Assembly (NCBI GenBank): GCA_037145635.1
Contig: JBBCXB010000004.1
Coordinates: 124,001 to 188,000, forward strand
Length of the DNA stretch: 64,000 nt
Source of the DNA: JAATFS01 sp037145635
GTDB taxonomy: Bacteria > Pseudomonadota > Gammaproteobacteria > Xanthomonadales > Xanthomonadaceae
Direction: 5' to 3'
Below, one piece after another: positions 53,048 through 62,560 of this stretch. How positions within the stretch are numbered: the first letter of the stretch is position 1; each line of letters starts with the position of its first letter. Below the pieces are notes generated by a model. That model was not told where the DNA came from and did not search any database. It saw only the letters and a list, made by a program, of their open reading frames with translations. Both the position numbers and the translations under genes were made by a program.

Positions 53048-53074
53048 AGAGAGCTGTATGGCTCTCTTCTTTTT
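53048..53074 (+). terminator. Rho-independent terminator of amidase gene
   Basis: AGAGAGC, loop TGTATG and GCTCTCT form a perfect 7-bp stem followed by a T-rich run, 22 bp after the stop codon. Confidence 0.8.
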
Positions 53075-53400
53075 GCGTTATCTCCTAATGGTCGAGCGAT
53101 TTATATTTAATTCATTTTCGCCTGGGGGATGCAGTCTATCGCTGTGACTGTCATAGGCTGGTAAAGAAAATTCAGTGTAAAGAAATAGCGCACTGATGGA
53201 ATTTTGCGATTCTCGCAATTCCGTGCGTCGCCATGCTGGCGATGCGGTGGCCGTTGGCCACCTCGTTGATCGGCTTACGCCGCTCAACAGATCAAAAACC
53301 CTGAGATTTTAGGCACACAAACGCTGCCACCATCGGCGCCTAGACAAGTCAAAAATGCTCCTGTTCTATGTTTTATCCACAAACATGAATAGGAGCCTAA
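53075..53400. other. Intergenic region before second relaxase
   Basis: About 330 bp. As the sequence upstream of a MobA/MobL gene it could contain oriT. No gene is seen. Confidence 0.4.
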
Positions 53401-55041
53401 ATGGCTATTTATCACTCACATATGAAATCCTTCGGTCGCGGCAAAGGCGACTCATCCGTTGCGGCAGCGGCTTACCGCGCAGGCTTTGATCTGGTCGACG
53501 AGGCCACAGGTCTGCGACACGAATACTCGCGCCGCTATGGCGTGGCCTTTGCCCAGATGCTTGCACCCAAGGGCTCGCCTAATTGGTGCCTGGATGCAGA
53601 GAAGTTCTGGAACGCGAACGAGGCGGCTGAGACCAGAAAAAACGCGCTCGTGGCTCGAGAAGTTGAAGTCGCGCTCCCGCAGAGCCTAACCGACGAGCAG
53701 CGAAAGGATCTGGCATTGAGCCTTGGGCAACTGCTGGTCGACCGCCACCAGGTTGCTGTGCTGGTCGCGGTTCATCTGCCGAGTCGCGACGGAGATCGGC
53801 GCAATCACCATGTGCATTTGCTCATGTCCTCGCGCCAGGTCGGGCCGGGTGGTTTCGGTGAGCGCGCAGGAACGGAGTTCGATGCCAGGCAAGGGGAGGG
53901 CACGCGCGCCGTGCGCGCACTCCGCAAAGAGATTGCAGCAGAGATCAACCGGCATCTTCGAAGAGCGGGCATTCAGAAGACTGTCGATCCAAGGACTCTC
54001 CAAGCCCAAGCCCGGGAAGCGGCCATGAACGGAGACTTCGAACGCGCGCGCGAACTGACGCGCCGGCCTGGCAAGCATATGGGCAAAGCCAAGGTGGCCC
54101 TCATGCGTAAGACCCAATTCAGCGCGGAGGTGCGGGGCCGGAACAGGGCAGACGCAGCCATCGCGCTCTCGAACATTGTCGCCGCCCACATGAAAGCCAG
54201 TGGTGCGCTTGTGCAGGAAGTGCCGTCGTCACACAGTCACGCGTCAGCGCTTCGAGACCGCTCAAAATCACAGGCCTCAGCAGGGAGCAAAAAGCACCCC
54301 GCACAGGTTAGAGCGCGAGTGGCTGAGCGCGTCCAGCAGATCAAAGAACGCTTGGCCCGCCAACCCGCCCCCCACCCGGGGCTCTACACCCCTTACAGTG
54401 GACAGATGCGGCATCTCAGTAAGGTGATGCGTCTGGCTCGCTCCTCGGGCCGACAAGACGCGGAGGTCCTAAACCAAGAGGCGCAGCTGATCGAGGATTG
54501 GCTGGAAGCCCAGCGAGAGGTGGCTCAGCAGTCTCTTGAAGTATTGCGGCAGATCCCGGGTATCCAAATTGAGCCGGAGTTCCAACGCGCTCATTCGTCA
54601 TTGGTTTGTCGGCGGGTCGACAGCTACGCCACCAAGCCATTTCTCTTTGAAGACACCGAGATGCTGGCCCGCTCAATCAGCAAGTATGCCCATACGCTGG
54701 TGCGATCCTACAAAGCGCGCATGGCCGTGCTTGATGCGCAGGCCAAGCTCTATGAGCAAGAGGACGATCCAGATCCGAAAGTGGTAGCCAGAGCACGGCA
54801 GCGCTTGGCGCGAGCGAAAAGGCATGTCTCCCCGCGCATCCAAGCGATCCAGCAGTGGCGGATCAAGCGAGCTAGGAAAGTGATGGTCGAAGCGGCTGAG
54901 GCCTTGGAAAAGAACTTCAAGATCCAGCCGATCGAAGTGATGACGCCTGAGGCAACAGTTGGGGATGTGCGTTTGTCTGATGGCGAGGCCGGAGTAGCGC
55001 ATTGGGAGTTGAAGTTTCGTCCTCCGAAACCATCGATATAG
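53401..55041 (+). CDS. MobA/MobL-family relaxase
   Basis: 546 residues, start ATG 53401. MAIYHSHMKSFGRGKGDSSVAAAAYRAG and NHHVHLLMSSRQVGPGGFGER carry the conserved relaxase motifs; the C-terminal 300 residues are charged coiled coil. It is distinct from, but related to, the truncated relaxase at 48611. It should nick oriT and lead the strand into a recipient, using a conjugation apparatus supplied by another element, since no type IV secretion genes are in the window. Confidence 0.85.
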   Translation: MAIYHSHMKSFGRGKGDSSVAAAAYRAGFDLVDEATGLRHEYSRRYGVAFAQMLAPKGSPNWCLDAEKFWNANEAAETRKNALVAREVEVALPQSLTDEQRKDLALSLGQLLVDRHQVAVLVAVHLPSRDGDRRNHHVHLLMSSRQVGPGGFGERAGTEFDARQGEGTRAVRALRKEIAAEINRHLRRAGIQKTVDPRTLQAQAREAAMNGDFERARELTRRPGKHMGKAKVALMRKTQFSAEVRGRNRADAAIALSNIVAAHMKASGALVQEVPSSHSHASALRDRSKSQASAGSKKHPAQVRARVAERVQQIKERLARQPAPHPGLYTPYSGQMRHLSKVMRLARSSGRQDAEVLNQEAQLIEDWLEAQREVAQQSLEVLRQIPGIQIEPEFQRAHSSLVCRRVDSYATKPFLFEDTEMLARSISKYAHTLVRSYKARMAVLDAQAKLYEQEDDPDPKVVARARQRLARAKRHVSPRIQAIQQWRIKRARKVMVEAAEALEKNFKIQPIEVMTPEATVGDVRLSDGEAGVAHWELKFRPPKPSI

Positions 55042-55712
55042 GGCGGAAGCGCCTAAAAATTAGTTGTGTAAAGCATCAAGACCACTTCTTCCGAAAAGGG
55101 GTAGTCTTGATTGCTCATTCGCATCTGACATTTGCTTTTCCTGAGCCCTCGTGCTGTTGGCCAAGCCCTGTGCCCTTGGCGCTGATCTGTTCGGGCATAG
55201 AGTGATCAAGATGTTTGAATGTTTCCAGTTGACGGGTCTTTTCAAGTTCACCCGCGCCCAGCGCGAGATAGCGTGTGGATTCTATGCCTGAGGCAGCAAG
55301 CGTAAAATAAGAAACGTAAGAAAAATGCTCCGATTTCCCGGAGCACTTTCTTGAACCGCCTAAACGGCGTTGAACGATGCAACTCAGTTTGATGAGTGGC
55401 TTTTACTTTCTAAACCGACTAAACGTCGTAGAAGATACTTCATTTCAAGCCCCACGAATGGGGCAAGTGGGCATATCTGCTCACAGCGGCAATAGATGTT
55501 TTGTTGCCGATGCATTCAAGCTATGGTGTAAAAGAGCTTTGTCAAGCCTTTTGGTGAAAAATAATTGCAAACGACGTGCGCTTCTCAGTGTCGCTTCCTT
55601 ATTTGGTTCTATAACTCGTTTTTTGGAAGGATTTACTTCCGCTACTGGATCGCAAGTGCTAAAGCTGAAGCTGTTGTGCTGCTGCCCACCGATTAGGCGA
55701 TCCTGCCACCTC
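55042..55712. other. Intergenic region with terminator
   Basis: About 670 bp between relaxase and the convergent ABC system. Apart from the terminator at 55321-55345 I see no supported gene; frames on both strands lack start signals or similarity. Confidence 0.4.
55321..55345 (-). terminator. Rho-independent terminator downstream of ABC system
   Basis: On the minus strand TGCTCCG and CGGAGCA pair over a 6-nt loop and are followed by five T. It would end the transcript of the ABC operon whose last gene stops at 55713. Confidence 0.6.
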
Positions 55713-57665
55713 TCACCAATGTGAAGGCACCAGTCCTTCCTGCCGCCAATCTGCGACTTTGGTGATACCCACAAGATCGCCCCAGACTTCTTCATCGGCG
55801 TGGTCGAGGACGATAATTTGCAATGATCCTTTGTTGGCAAGGGCCTGAGTGGCCATCGCTTGAAAGATTCGCCTGACTGCTTGGATATCTTCTTGGTCAG
55901 TGAGCTTGACTGCCTGCCGGCCTGAGATTTGCTCAGCCGTGAGCTTTGGGAAATAAACCTGGCTAGGCTGATCGTAAACCAACAGGGAGGGGACGGGGCT
56001 GGGCCTGTTCTTGATGAAGAAGTGCTGCAAAGCCAGAGTGATAGCGACATGATAAGCCACCCAGTTAGCGCCGCTTCCGATCTCCCAGAGATAGTAGTGA
56101 CGACCTTTTCGAGAAACACGCACCGTCAGCTCTTTGGGATCGAGTCGGATTGGGCTATCAGCCCACTCCACATGCAACTGGGGGACAATGGAACTTGCGA
56201 TGTTCTGAATCTCGTCAAGAGCGCTTTCCGCTCGAGCCTGAATGGCGCGCTCTTGGATCTGTGCGCCAATCGCTGCGAGGTTCTCCCGAAGCTCTTTGAT
56301 TGCTTGGTTAAGCAGGTCAGATTCATCCGCCTGCTCGTAGTGGCGAAGCGCCTGTTGCAGTGCGCCCAAAAAGCGTTCGACCGTCTTGGATCGCTCTATC
56401 TCGTGCCTAGCGCGCTCCGAATTAGCTTCGTAGATGCGAATTTCTTGTCGCACCGCCGAAAGCTCACTCATTGCTTGCTCGGCTTCGGTCCTTTGACGCA
56501 GTAGTTCTGCGTCTAAGTTCGCTGCCGCCAGCGGCTTGCCTTGCAACTGCGTCTCGATGGCCGCTAGCGCATTGCAAAGCTGATCGAGTGAATGCGCGGT
56601 TTCGCTCGCGAAGAGGAGAGGAGCGTCATGCCGCTCTTCAAGCGCAGTACGCATCCAGTGAGACAAGGACAAGCGATCGCGTTGGAGTCGGATGCCGTCC
56701 TCATACTCACTCGCGCCCTCCTGCAAGCGCCTGAGTTCCATCAAGCGCTGCCGGTTGGTTGAGGCTTTGCTCGCAAGCTCGCGTTCGCTGCGTCGAAGTG
56801 CTTCTAATGCTTCCAGCGTTCCCTCAATGCGCTTGATGGCGGGGGTGTCCGATCGCAACTCATGCTGTGCAATGTGGGCCAGTTCTTTGCGAATAGACTC
56901 CCAGCCATCATGCTGGGCCTGACCAACTTCCAGGCCCAGTTCCTGAGCTTGTGTGATCCATGTTCTGCCCTCGGAGATGCGCCGCGAGGAAACCTCTCTG
57001 AAAGTTTGTGCTTCCTTCTCTAAGCTTCGGAGCTTGCGTGTCAGCATCACGCTCTGTTGGCGCAGGGCCATGACCCTGGGCGTAATCGCTTTAAGCGCAT
57101 AGGGCATGACCGTTTTGAGCTTCTCGCGGTGCTCGGTGGTATCGGCCTTGTAGAACAGCACGCCCGGGTTGGCAACGATGTTCTGAGGTTGGAAGACAAA
57201 TGCGGTCATGTCCCGGAACGATGGGCGCAGTTTGAAACCATGATCTGTGTCGACATCAAATTCGAGCTGGGTCAAACCGGCTAGTCTGTCCAGAAGGGCG
57301 CGAACAGCCTCATCATTGCTGTTCTTCTGCGAGATATTGTGCGGAACGGCTAACTCAATCCCTTCGGCAACGAACATGTCGCCGGTTGATTGCTGAGTTT
57401 CCGGCTCGCGGCGTGCCAGAAGCTTTTGACCCTCGAAAGTCTCGATCACGATGCCAAACCAAGCGCACTTGTCTCGGATGACGCCTACGGGGATGGAGCA
57501 AGACTTCGAGCCAAGGCAGTAGTCAATGATAGGAATGACGGCCGACTTTCCCGTCTTGGAGTGGCCAGTAATGACATTGACCATGCCTGGCGTGAACGAC
57601 AGGATCCGAGGCTGCACATCATCGTTTTTGGGCCAAAGAATAAGTTTGAGAAGTTGCAGGTGCAT
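55713..57665 (-). CDS. DUF3732 ABC/SMC-like ATPase of a three-component system
   Basis: 650 residues from ATG 57665, which overlaps the preceding stop as TGATG. Walker A GHSKTGKS (34-41) in VITGHSKTGKSAVIPIIDYC and the Walker B-like LLVYDQPSQVYFP near the C-terminus are DUF3732 signatures; a coiled coil lies between. It is the ATPase of an ABC-3C conflict system with the next two genes. ATP hydrolysis is thought to gate the effector in such systems. Confidence 0.88.
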   Translation of the reverse strand: MHLQLLKLILWPKNDDVQPRILSFTPGMVNVITGHSKTGKSAVIPIIDYCLGSKSCSIPVGVIRDKCAWFGIVIETFEGQKLLARREPETQQSTGDMFVAEGIELAVPHNISQKNSNDEAVRALLDRLAGLTQLEFDVDTDHGFKLRPSFRDMTAFVFQPQNIVANPGVLFYKADTTEHREKLKTVMPYALKAITPRVMALRQQSVMLTRKLRSLEKEAQTFREVSSRRISEGRTWITQAQELGLEVGQAQHDGWESIRKELAHIAQHELRSDTPAIKRIEGTLEALEALRRSERELASKASTNRQRLMELRRLQEGASEYEDGIRLQRDRLSLSHWMRTALEERHDAPLLFASETAHSLDQLCNALAAIETQLQGKPLAAANLDAELLRQRTEAEQAMSELSAVRQEIRIYEANSERARHEIERSKTVERFLGALQQALRHYEQADESDLLNQAIKELRENLAAIGAQIQERAIQARAESALDEIQNIASSIVPQLHVEWADSPIRLDPKELTVRVSRKGRHYYLWEIGSGANWVAYHVAITLALQHFFIKNRPSPVPSLLVYDQPSQVYFPKLTAEQISGRQAVKLTDQEDIQAVRRIFQAMATQALANKGSLQIIVLDHADEEVWGDLVGITKVADWRQEGLVPSHW

Positions 57666-58186
57666 CAGAATGAAACTCGCAAGGTGGAAGCCACTTGTTC
57701 GAGAGGAAGTCGAGAAAACCACACTCCAAACTTGCTAGACAGTTCACCCATCCTCCGCATTTCATCGGTGAGTCTGGATTTGGCCTTCAAGTTCGCAGCG
57801 AGGATCTCGGCGGTGTCAGCTTTAACCGCGATGAGCGTGGCAGCGCTTGCCAATGCTATTGAAGACAAGCTCAGCTCTTTGAGTGAAAGCATGCGCGTAT
57901 GCACAGCAAAGAGATCTTCTTGGTGTGCGCCAAGCTTGCTTGCATAAAGCGTAAGGCTAGACGAGGGGTAGGTGGCAGCACCAAGCTTTCGGCTTTGTTC
58001 ATGCAGCACTAGTGGGAGCACTAAGAATGCCAAAGGGAAGGGAATGTTCCGTCCCTCCTCTTTGAAATGGCCGATCGCAGCTTGCCAGATGAGATAGGCA
58101 CCCAGGCTTGGGTTGTAAATGAGATCAAGCTCGGATGGCCAGGATCGCGTGGCCTTGTTCCCTGGTGGGTTGTGCATGATCGGCAT
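57665..58186 (-). CDS. Middle component of three-component ABC system
   Basis: 173 residues from ATG 58186; GTG 58222 is an alternative but has poor spacing. A mainly helical protein with NPSLGAYLIWQAAIGHF near the start and a hydrophobic second half (KELSLSSIALASAATLIAV). Its size, position and start-stop overlap match the middle component of ABC-3C systems, which links ATPase to effector. It starts right after the effector gene. Confidence 0.75.
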   Translation of the reverse strand: MPIMHNPPGNKATRSWPSELDLIYNPSLGAYLIWQAAIGHFKEEGRNIPFPLAFLVLPLVLHEQSRKLGAATYPSSSLTLYASKLGAHQEDLFAVHTRMLSLKELSLSSIALASAATLIAVKADTAEILAANLKAKSRLTDEMRRMGELSSKFGVWFSRLPLEQVASTLRVSF

Positions 58187-58188
58187 GG

Positions 58189-59325
58189 CTATTTTAGATG
58201 CGTTTTGTAGTTGGGATGCCACCCTAAAGTCTGTCGATCAGCAAGATCGTTGAAGCAGCCACTGACGAAGTAGTTAGGGACTGCGCGCGAATCCAACTCG
58301 ACATGGATTTCCAGGCATTGCCAGTAAACCAAATGACCTAATGCGATGTCCGTCAGATGAGAGCTTGTGATCTTGGATTTCTCGAAGATCGCTTTATGCC
58401 TGCGACAAAGCGTATCGTTCCAGCTGTCGAGCGACTCAGGTAGTAATGTTCCGTCGCTTCCCCACTTGGTTTTCGATGAGCTAGCATGCAGATAGTCGCT
58501 GACTGCGTTGATCTTGGTGTCGTCAGAAGCGTCAACAAGTTCTAGCTGGCGGATAAAAGTCGGCCGACTGGCAAATGTGCTTTGCACGGCCTCTTCGTCA
58601 GGTTTCTCGGGGGCGAAAAGTTCGAGCGTGGGAAGTTTGGTATGCCGGATGAAGTCTCGAACGATTTGCTGGAAATATCCGGCCGAAATTGCTGCTGGCT
58701 GCTTTGCGCGCAGGAGCTTATCCGACTGCCTCTTGGCTTCGCCGAGCGCAAACGACAGCACTCGCTCAATAACCATCGGGTCAAGGGCCTTCTTGAAATG
58801 CCCACGGATTTCATCCAGAGGATCTGCTTGTGAGATCAGGCAGAACTTCTTGATCAGTGCTACTTTGTCGTCGGCGTTTGCTTTGAGGAGCGTTTGAATA
58901 TACTTAGAACATGCTGGCTTCTTTTTGCAGCTAGTCAGTCGCGTCTCCAATGCCTTCAAAAAGGCCGCAGCGTCGGCGTCGCTTGATGCTTCGTGAAGCA
59001 TCTGTGCCAGTTCGCCTGAATAAGCTGGCGTGACATAGAGGCAAAGCGATGCCAGTGAGTCTGACGAAGGTGCTTCCTCAGTCAGCCAGTTGTGGATGGT
59101 CTTCCAAAGATCCTTCGCCCAGTCAGAGACTGGGTTTTGCGTGAGGCCGCTCTTGCATTGTTCTAGCGTCCGACTTCCATTAGCGTTTCGAACGGAAACA
59201 TCGTCGTCCTCTTCAAGGTAGACGACGCTGTCTTCTGGCTCTGACAATAGCCTGGCGCAATACCGTACGGTTTGCAGCCCAAACCCAAGGTAAGGCCCTG
59301 CGGCGCTGCTTTTCTTCTTTGGCAT
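58189..59325 (-). CDS. Effector of three-component ABC system, nuclease-like N-terminus
   Basis: 378 residues from ATG 59325; an upstream start at 59367 is possible. The N-terminus (FGLQTVRYCARLL, VVYLEEDDDVSVRNANGSRT then LEQCKSGL) has the acidic run and Q-x-K of DUF4297/PD-(D/E)xK-like nucleases (Glu39, Asp41/42, Gln56-x-Lys58). The remaining 280 residues would be the ABC-3C C-terminal coupling domain. When triggered it may cut DNA, which is inference. Confidence 0.72.
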   Translation of the reverse strand: MPKKKSSAAGPYLGFGLQTVRYCARLLSEPEDSVVYLEEDDDVSVRNANGSRTLEQCKSGLTQNPVSDWAKDLWKTIHNWLTEEAPSSDSLASLCLYVTPAYSGELAQMLHEASSDADAAAFLKALETRLTSCKKKPACSKYIQTLLKANADDKVALIKKFCLISQADPLDEIRGHFKKALDPMVIERVLSFALGEAKRQSDKLLRAKQPAAISAGYFQQIVRDFIRHTKLPTLELFAPEKPDEEAVQSTFASRPTFIRQLELVDASDDTKINAVSDYLHASSSKTKWGSDGTLLPESLDSWNDTLCRRHKAIFEKSKITSSHLTDIALGHLVYWQCLEIHVELDSRAVPNYFVSGCFNDLADRQTLGWHPNYKTHLK

Positions 59326-59445
59326 TCCCTGGTCCGACCCTGGCCCGATTCGATGATAGCGCGTCAAGCCCGCTTCTCGGTCGGTGAGCGCGAGAGATGC
59401 TAACTGGTCCCCTGTTATCCCGATGCGGCGATGCAGCGACGTGAC

Positions 59446-60375
59446 TTAGGGCCAGAGGGGCGACTGACCGCTGCAAAGCTGCGACCAGGCGTAAAGCCGG
59501 ATCTGCTGAGCGGGCACGCCCAGCACAGCTAGTCGCCTCGACATGACAATTGCGTTATCGGATTCGGAGATGGCCAGGTTAAAGCTCGCCTGTCGAACCG
59601 CCGGCACTTGAAGCATCGCTTCAAAGTAGGGGGCATCGACTTTGGATAAGGAGTGACCCAACAAATAGACTTCCTGGACGCTAGAAAGCCACTCAAAAAA
59701 ACCGGCATGCTGTTGGATGAGCTTATATGACGGCTTGAAGGTCTTGGAGAAATACGCATCTAAGATTTCATGCACCTCGATCAATCGCGTGTCTAGGTCG
59801 GCCACATCTGGGCGGTCATTAAGCGAGCGGCGGTCTTCGTCCGGCCAAGCATGGCCCAAGATGAGTTTCTCTTCCGGCAAATCCGCGCACCCGTGGATGT
59901 AAAGGATCTGCTGTCGAGGGATGTCATAGGTGCGGGTCAGAGTTGTGGTGTAGTTGAAGGATAGAAAAGCCCCGGCCGGGTCCAGCACCTCAACCGGCTG
60001 CGCGACTTGGCCCGGTGCCGGGATTTGCAACTGTCTGATCCATTTTCCGAACAATGACAGGAGGTCGGTGGACAGCCTCTCGACCAGCTTGTCAACTTCG
60101 TATTGGAAGTCACCGTGCCCTGAGTCACTCCATTCGTCGGAGGAATAGCTGGGAGCGAAGTGCCCAAGGTCATCAATGATTTGGTCAGGATCGACCTCAG
60201 CTAGTGCGGCTTCTAGGTCTGCCCAACCTTCTTTCACGGGAAGGTATTCCTCAACTGCATCAAAGATCCAAGTGTCCTGAGCCATCACAAAACTTCGAAA
60301 GTCGCTAAAACGGGAGGGGATGCCATGGTGCAAGTCGAAGCCATTGCCGATAACAAAGAGTTTGGTGGGTTGCAT
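59446..60375 (-). CDS. abiH: AbiH-family abortive infection protein
   Basis: 309 residues from ATG 60375. Family signatures: LFVIGNGFDLHHGIPSRFSDF near residue 6, FLSFNYTTTLTRTY near 160 and ILYIHG followed by LILGHAW. AbiH causes abortive infection in Lactococcus; the mechanism is not settled. It lies between the ABC system and the integrase, a typical cargo position. No membrane segment. Confidence 0.85.
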   Translation of the reverse strand: MQPTKLFVIGNGFDLHHGIPSRFSDFRSFVMAQDTWIFDAVEEYLPVKEGWADLEAALAEVDPDQIIDDLGHFAPSYSSDEWSDSGHGDFQYEVDKLVERLSTDLLSLFGKWIRQLQIPAPGQVAQPVEVLDPAGAFLSFNYTTTLTRTYDIPRQQILYIHGCADLPEEKLILGHAWPDEDRRSLNDRPDVADLDTRLIEVHEILDAYFSKTFKPSYKLIQQHAGFFEWLSSVQEVYLLGHSLSKVDAPYFEAMLQVPAVRQASFNLAISESDNAIVMSRRLAVLGVPAQQIRLYAWSQLCSGQSPLWP

Positions 60376-60436
60376 TGTTTTACAGTTCCACAAATAACTG
60401 AATGGAAAAATTTTTTCGGTAATCTGAAAAAGCTTT

Positions 60437-61963
60437 TTAATTTCTCCATCCAGTTGTCCGCGTCTTGGTCATCTTCTTCTTTGCCGCCTGCTCACGCCGT
60501 CGTTCCATGTGGCGAACCTGTTTGAACGACCGATCAAATTGCCCCGGCGTGTAGGCAGGCAACGGAAGCGGGGGGCCAAACTGCTCAACCGCCGAAAAGC
60601 GAGCCGGCATAGAAGGCGGATCAACATAGTGCTTCAAGCCAGGCGGCAGCGTCAGTTCGTGCCCCGTAATTTGTTGGGAGATCGGAAGCGAAACACCATG
60701 CTCATTGACCAGCGAGTTGGACAAGGTGTGCCGGAAGCAATGAAAGCTTTTGAGCCGTTGGGTCAGTCCTTGCTTGATCGCATAGGCCCGGAATTGATCC
60801 CCCAACGCGTCGCCGTAGCCGTTTTCGGCGTTGTAGGGCAAATGCGGGAACAGTCGCTCAAAGCCTGCGCGCTTGATCTCATCCACATAGACCAAGAACC
60901 CAGCCTCGATCAGAGATGTGGGCAAGGGCACGAAGCGGGACGAGTGGGGGTTCTTCAAGCGCTGGTCGGGCTTGACAGCTCGGAAATGGACGCCCCAGAA
61001 GTCGCCGACCTTGCCGATGTCATCGACATAGAGCTGAGCGACCTCGTTGACCCGAGCACCGGTCGCAAATCCCAACAGCGTGCCAAACCATCGGTGCGGA
61101 TACTTCTTCGCCCAAGACGTGAATGCATTCAGTTCAAGCAGCGCTTCGAGCTCAGCCTGGCTAAACGGATCACGACTTGGCTCATCGGTGAGCGACTTGG
61201 CACGATTGAGAATGGCTTTGTGAGGCGCTTTGCTAATCAGATCTTCATTGGCCAAGGCGTTGAAGAAGGACGCAATACGATCCCGATGCTTCTCCTTGGT
61301 GCGCATGCTCAGCAGTTCATGGCCACCTTGCCGCGCCTTGCTCAGGATTTCGACAGGGGTGAGTCCTGCGAACACCGCCTTCTTGGTGGCGTTGCTTGGA
61401 TAGTGTTCGAGCGCATCCAGGAACTTTCGGACATCGTCGGTCTTGTAGTCTTCGACCGGCTTGTCGCCGACCAGAGCCACAAACAGCCCAAGGCTGTGCT
61501 CGGTATCGAGCACGTTTTTGGCGCTTCGCCCCACACGGCGCATCTCGCTGATGTGGATCGCCGCGCGCTCTGACAGCAGCGGGCCTGCGCTTTTCACAGG
61601 AGCCAACTGGGGAAGTGGAAGGTGCTTCAAAGCATCCAGCAGCAACGCATGATCTGCCGCCCCGTTGGCAGACAGTTCCATGCCGCCGACCTTGATGGTG
61701 TAGGGCCGAGCTTCGTTGCCTCGCAACGCGGCCAGTGCTTGGCTCAGCAAATCGTCCTGCATGCCCGCTCCTTGCCGCATCTGATCGAATGCTTCCGAGA
61801 GTGCCACAGCAGTTCGTGCCACGGCCAGACGGGCAGCATCACCGATGGACAAGCGAACAGGGCGGACAAGGTAACGCGAGCCAACGAGGGCTTGCAGATC
61901 AGTAGGAACGAAGAAGCGCACATAGAGCCCAGCAGGGCGGCGCAGAAAATAAGGCTTCGGCAC
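60437..61963 (-). CDS. Tyrosine recombinase targeting ssrA
   Basis: 508 residues starting with GTG at 61963 (MPKPYFLRRPAGLYVRFFVP). Catalytic motifs: TGARVNEVAQLY (Arg), HCFRHTLSNSL (HxxR), GHELTLPPG (His) and HYVDPPS (Tyr). The N-terminus differs from the other two integrases. Its 5' end is 108 bp from the ssrA 3' end and its upstream DNA has repeated TTTGATACCT motifs, so ssrA is its probable attachment site. Confidence 0.9.
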   Translation of the reverse strand: MPKPYFLRRPAGLYVRFFVPTDLQALVGSRYLVRPVRLSIGDAARLAVARTAVALSEAFDQMRQGAGMQDDLLSQALAALRGNEARPYTIKVGGMELSANGAADHALLLDALKHLPLPQLAPVKSAGPLLSERAAIHISEMRRVGRSAKNVLDTEHSLGLFVALVGDKPVEDYKTDDVRKFLDALEHYPSNATKKAVFAGLTPVEILSKARQGGHELLSMRTKEKHRDRIASFFNALANEDLISKAPHKAILNRAKSLTDEPSRDPFSQAELEALLELNAFTSWAKKYPHRWFGTLLGFATGARVNEVAQLYVDDIGKVGDFWGVHFRAVKPDQRLKNPHSSRFVPLPTSLIEAGFLVYVDEIKRAGFERLFPHLPYNAENGYGDALGDQFRAYAIKQGLTQRLKSFHCFRHTLSNSLVNEHGVSLPISQQITGHELTLPPGLKHYVDPPSMPARFSAVEQFGPPLPLPAYTPGQFDRSFKQVRHMERRREQAAKKKMTKTRTTGWRN

Positions 61964-62020
61964 GGGGTTTGATACCTCGTTTGATACCTAGACCAGGCTC
62001 AAACTGAACATCAAACCCCG
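61964..62020. promoter_or_regulatory. Candidate integrase-binding repeats next to ssrA
   Basis: TTTGATACCT occurs at 61968-61977 and 61981-61990, and GGGGTTTGAT (61964-61973) pairs with ATCAAACCCC (62011-62020). Such repeats beside the attachment core are typical arm-type sites or directionality-factor sites. Confidence 0.5.
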
Positions 62021-62070
62021 GGCCGAACCTTCGCGAAATCAAGCACTTGGTGCTGTTTCTCGCGGTTGGA

Positions 62071-62424
62071 TGGTGGAGGTGGGCGGAATCGAACCGCCGT
62101 CCGAAGGCACTCCATCCCCGGCACTACATGCTTAGCTCACCGTTGGGTCTCGTCCTGTGGCAGCACGGTGTGCCAAGCGCACCCCAGGACCAGCCTGTTT
62201 TAGTTAAGCCGTGACTGACAGGCAGCCGTCACAGCCGGTTCCGTGATAATGACCCTACATCTACGAGCACGGGCACAAGTAGGTTCGGGGCTTACGCCTT
62301 AAGCGGCGAGAGCGTAGTTGTCGTCGTTGGCAACTAGAGTTTTGCCGCTGGATTAACGAGGAAAGCTGCCCCCTCGGCATGCGCCAAGCGACTTCGCGAC
62401 CCCCGTCGAAACCAGTGCACCCCC
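62071..62424 (-). ncRNA. ssrA: tmRNA (ssrA)
   Basis: 354 nt. The 5' GGGGGTG and 3' CACCTCC pair into a 7-bp acceptor stem before ACCA; a T-arm GGTTCGATTCC is present near the 3' end. It rescues stalled ribosomes. The tag reading frame encodes ANDDNYALAA (62302-62331) and stops at TAA 62299-62301. Its 3' end is a common integration site for islands, and an integrase gene lies just beyond it. Confidence 0.93.
62299..62331 (-). other. tmRNA proteolysis-tag reading frame
   Basis: GCC-AAC-GAC-GAC-AAC-TAC-GCT-CTC-GCC-GCT-TAA reads ANDDNYALAA then stop. The hydrophobic ALAA end is the ClpXP/ClpAP degradation signal. Confidence 0.9.
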
Positions 62425-62560
62425 GGGGACAGCATCAAACGCTGACCGGACAAGTGTAGGCCGCGGCGACGCCGGTCACAAGCGGTGAGACCGGCCGCAC
62501 TTACAGTGGCTTCAGTCCCGGCCCGACCGGGATCCATCCACGCGGGCAAGGAGCAGCGGC

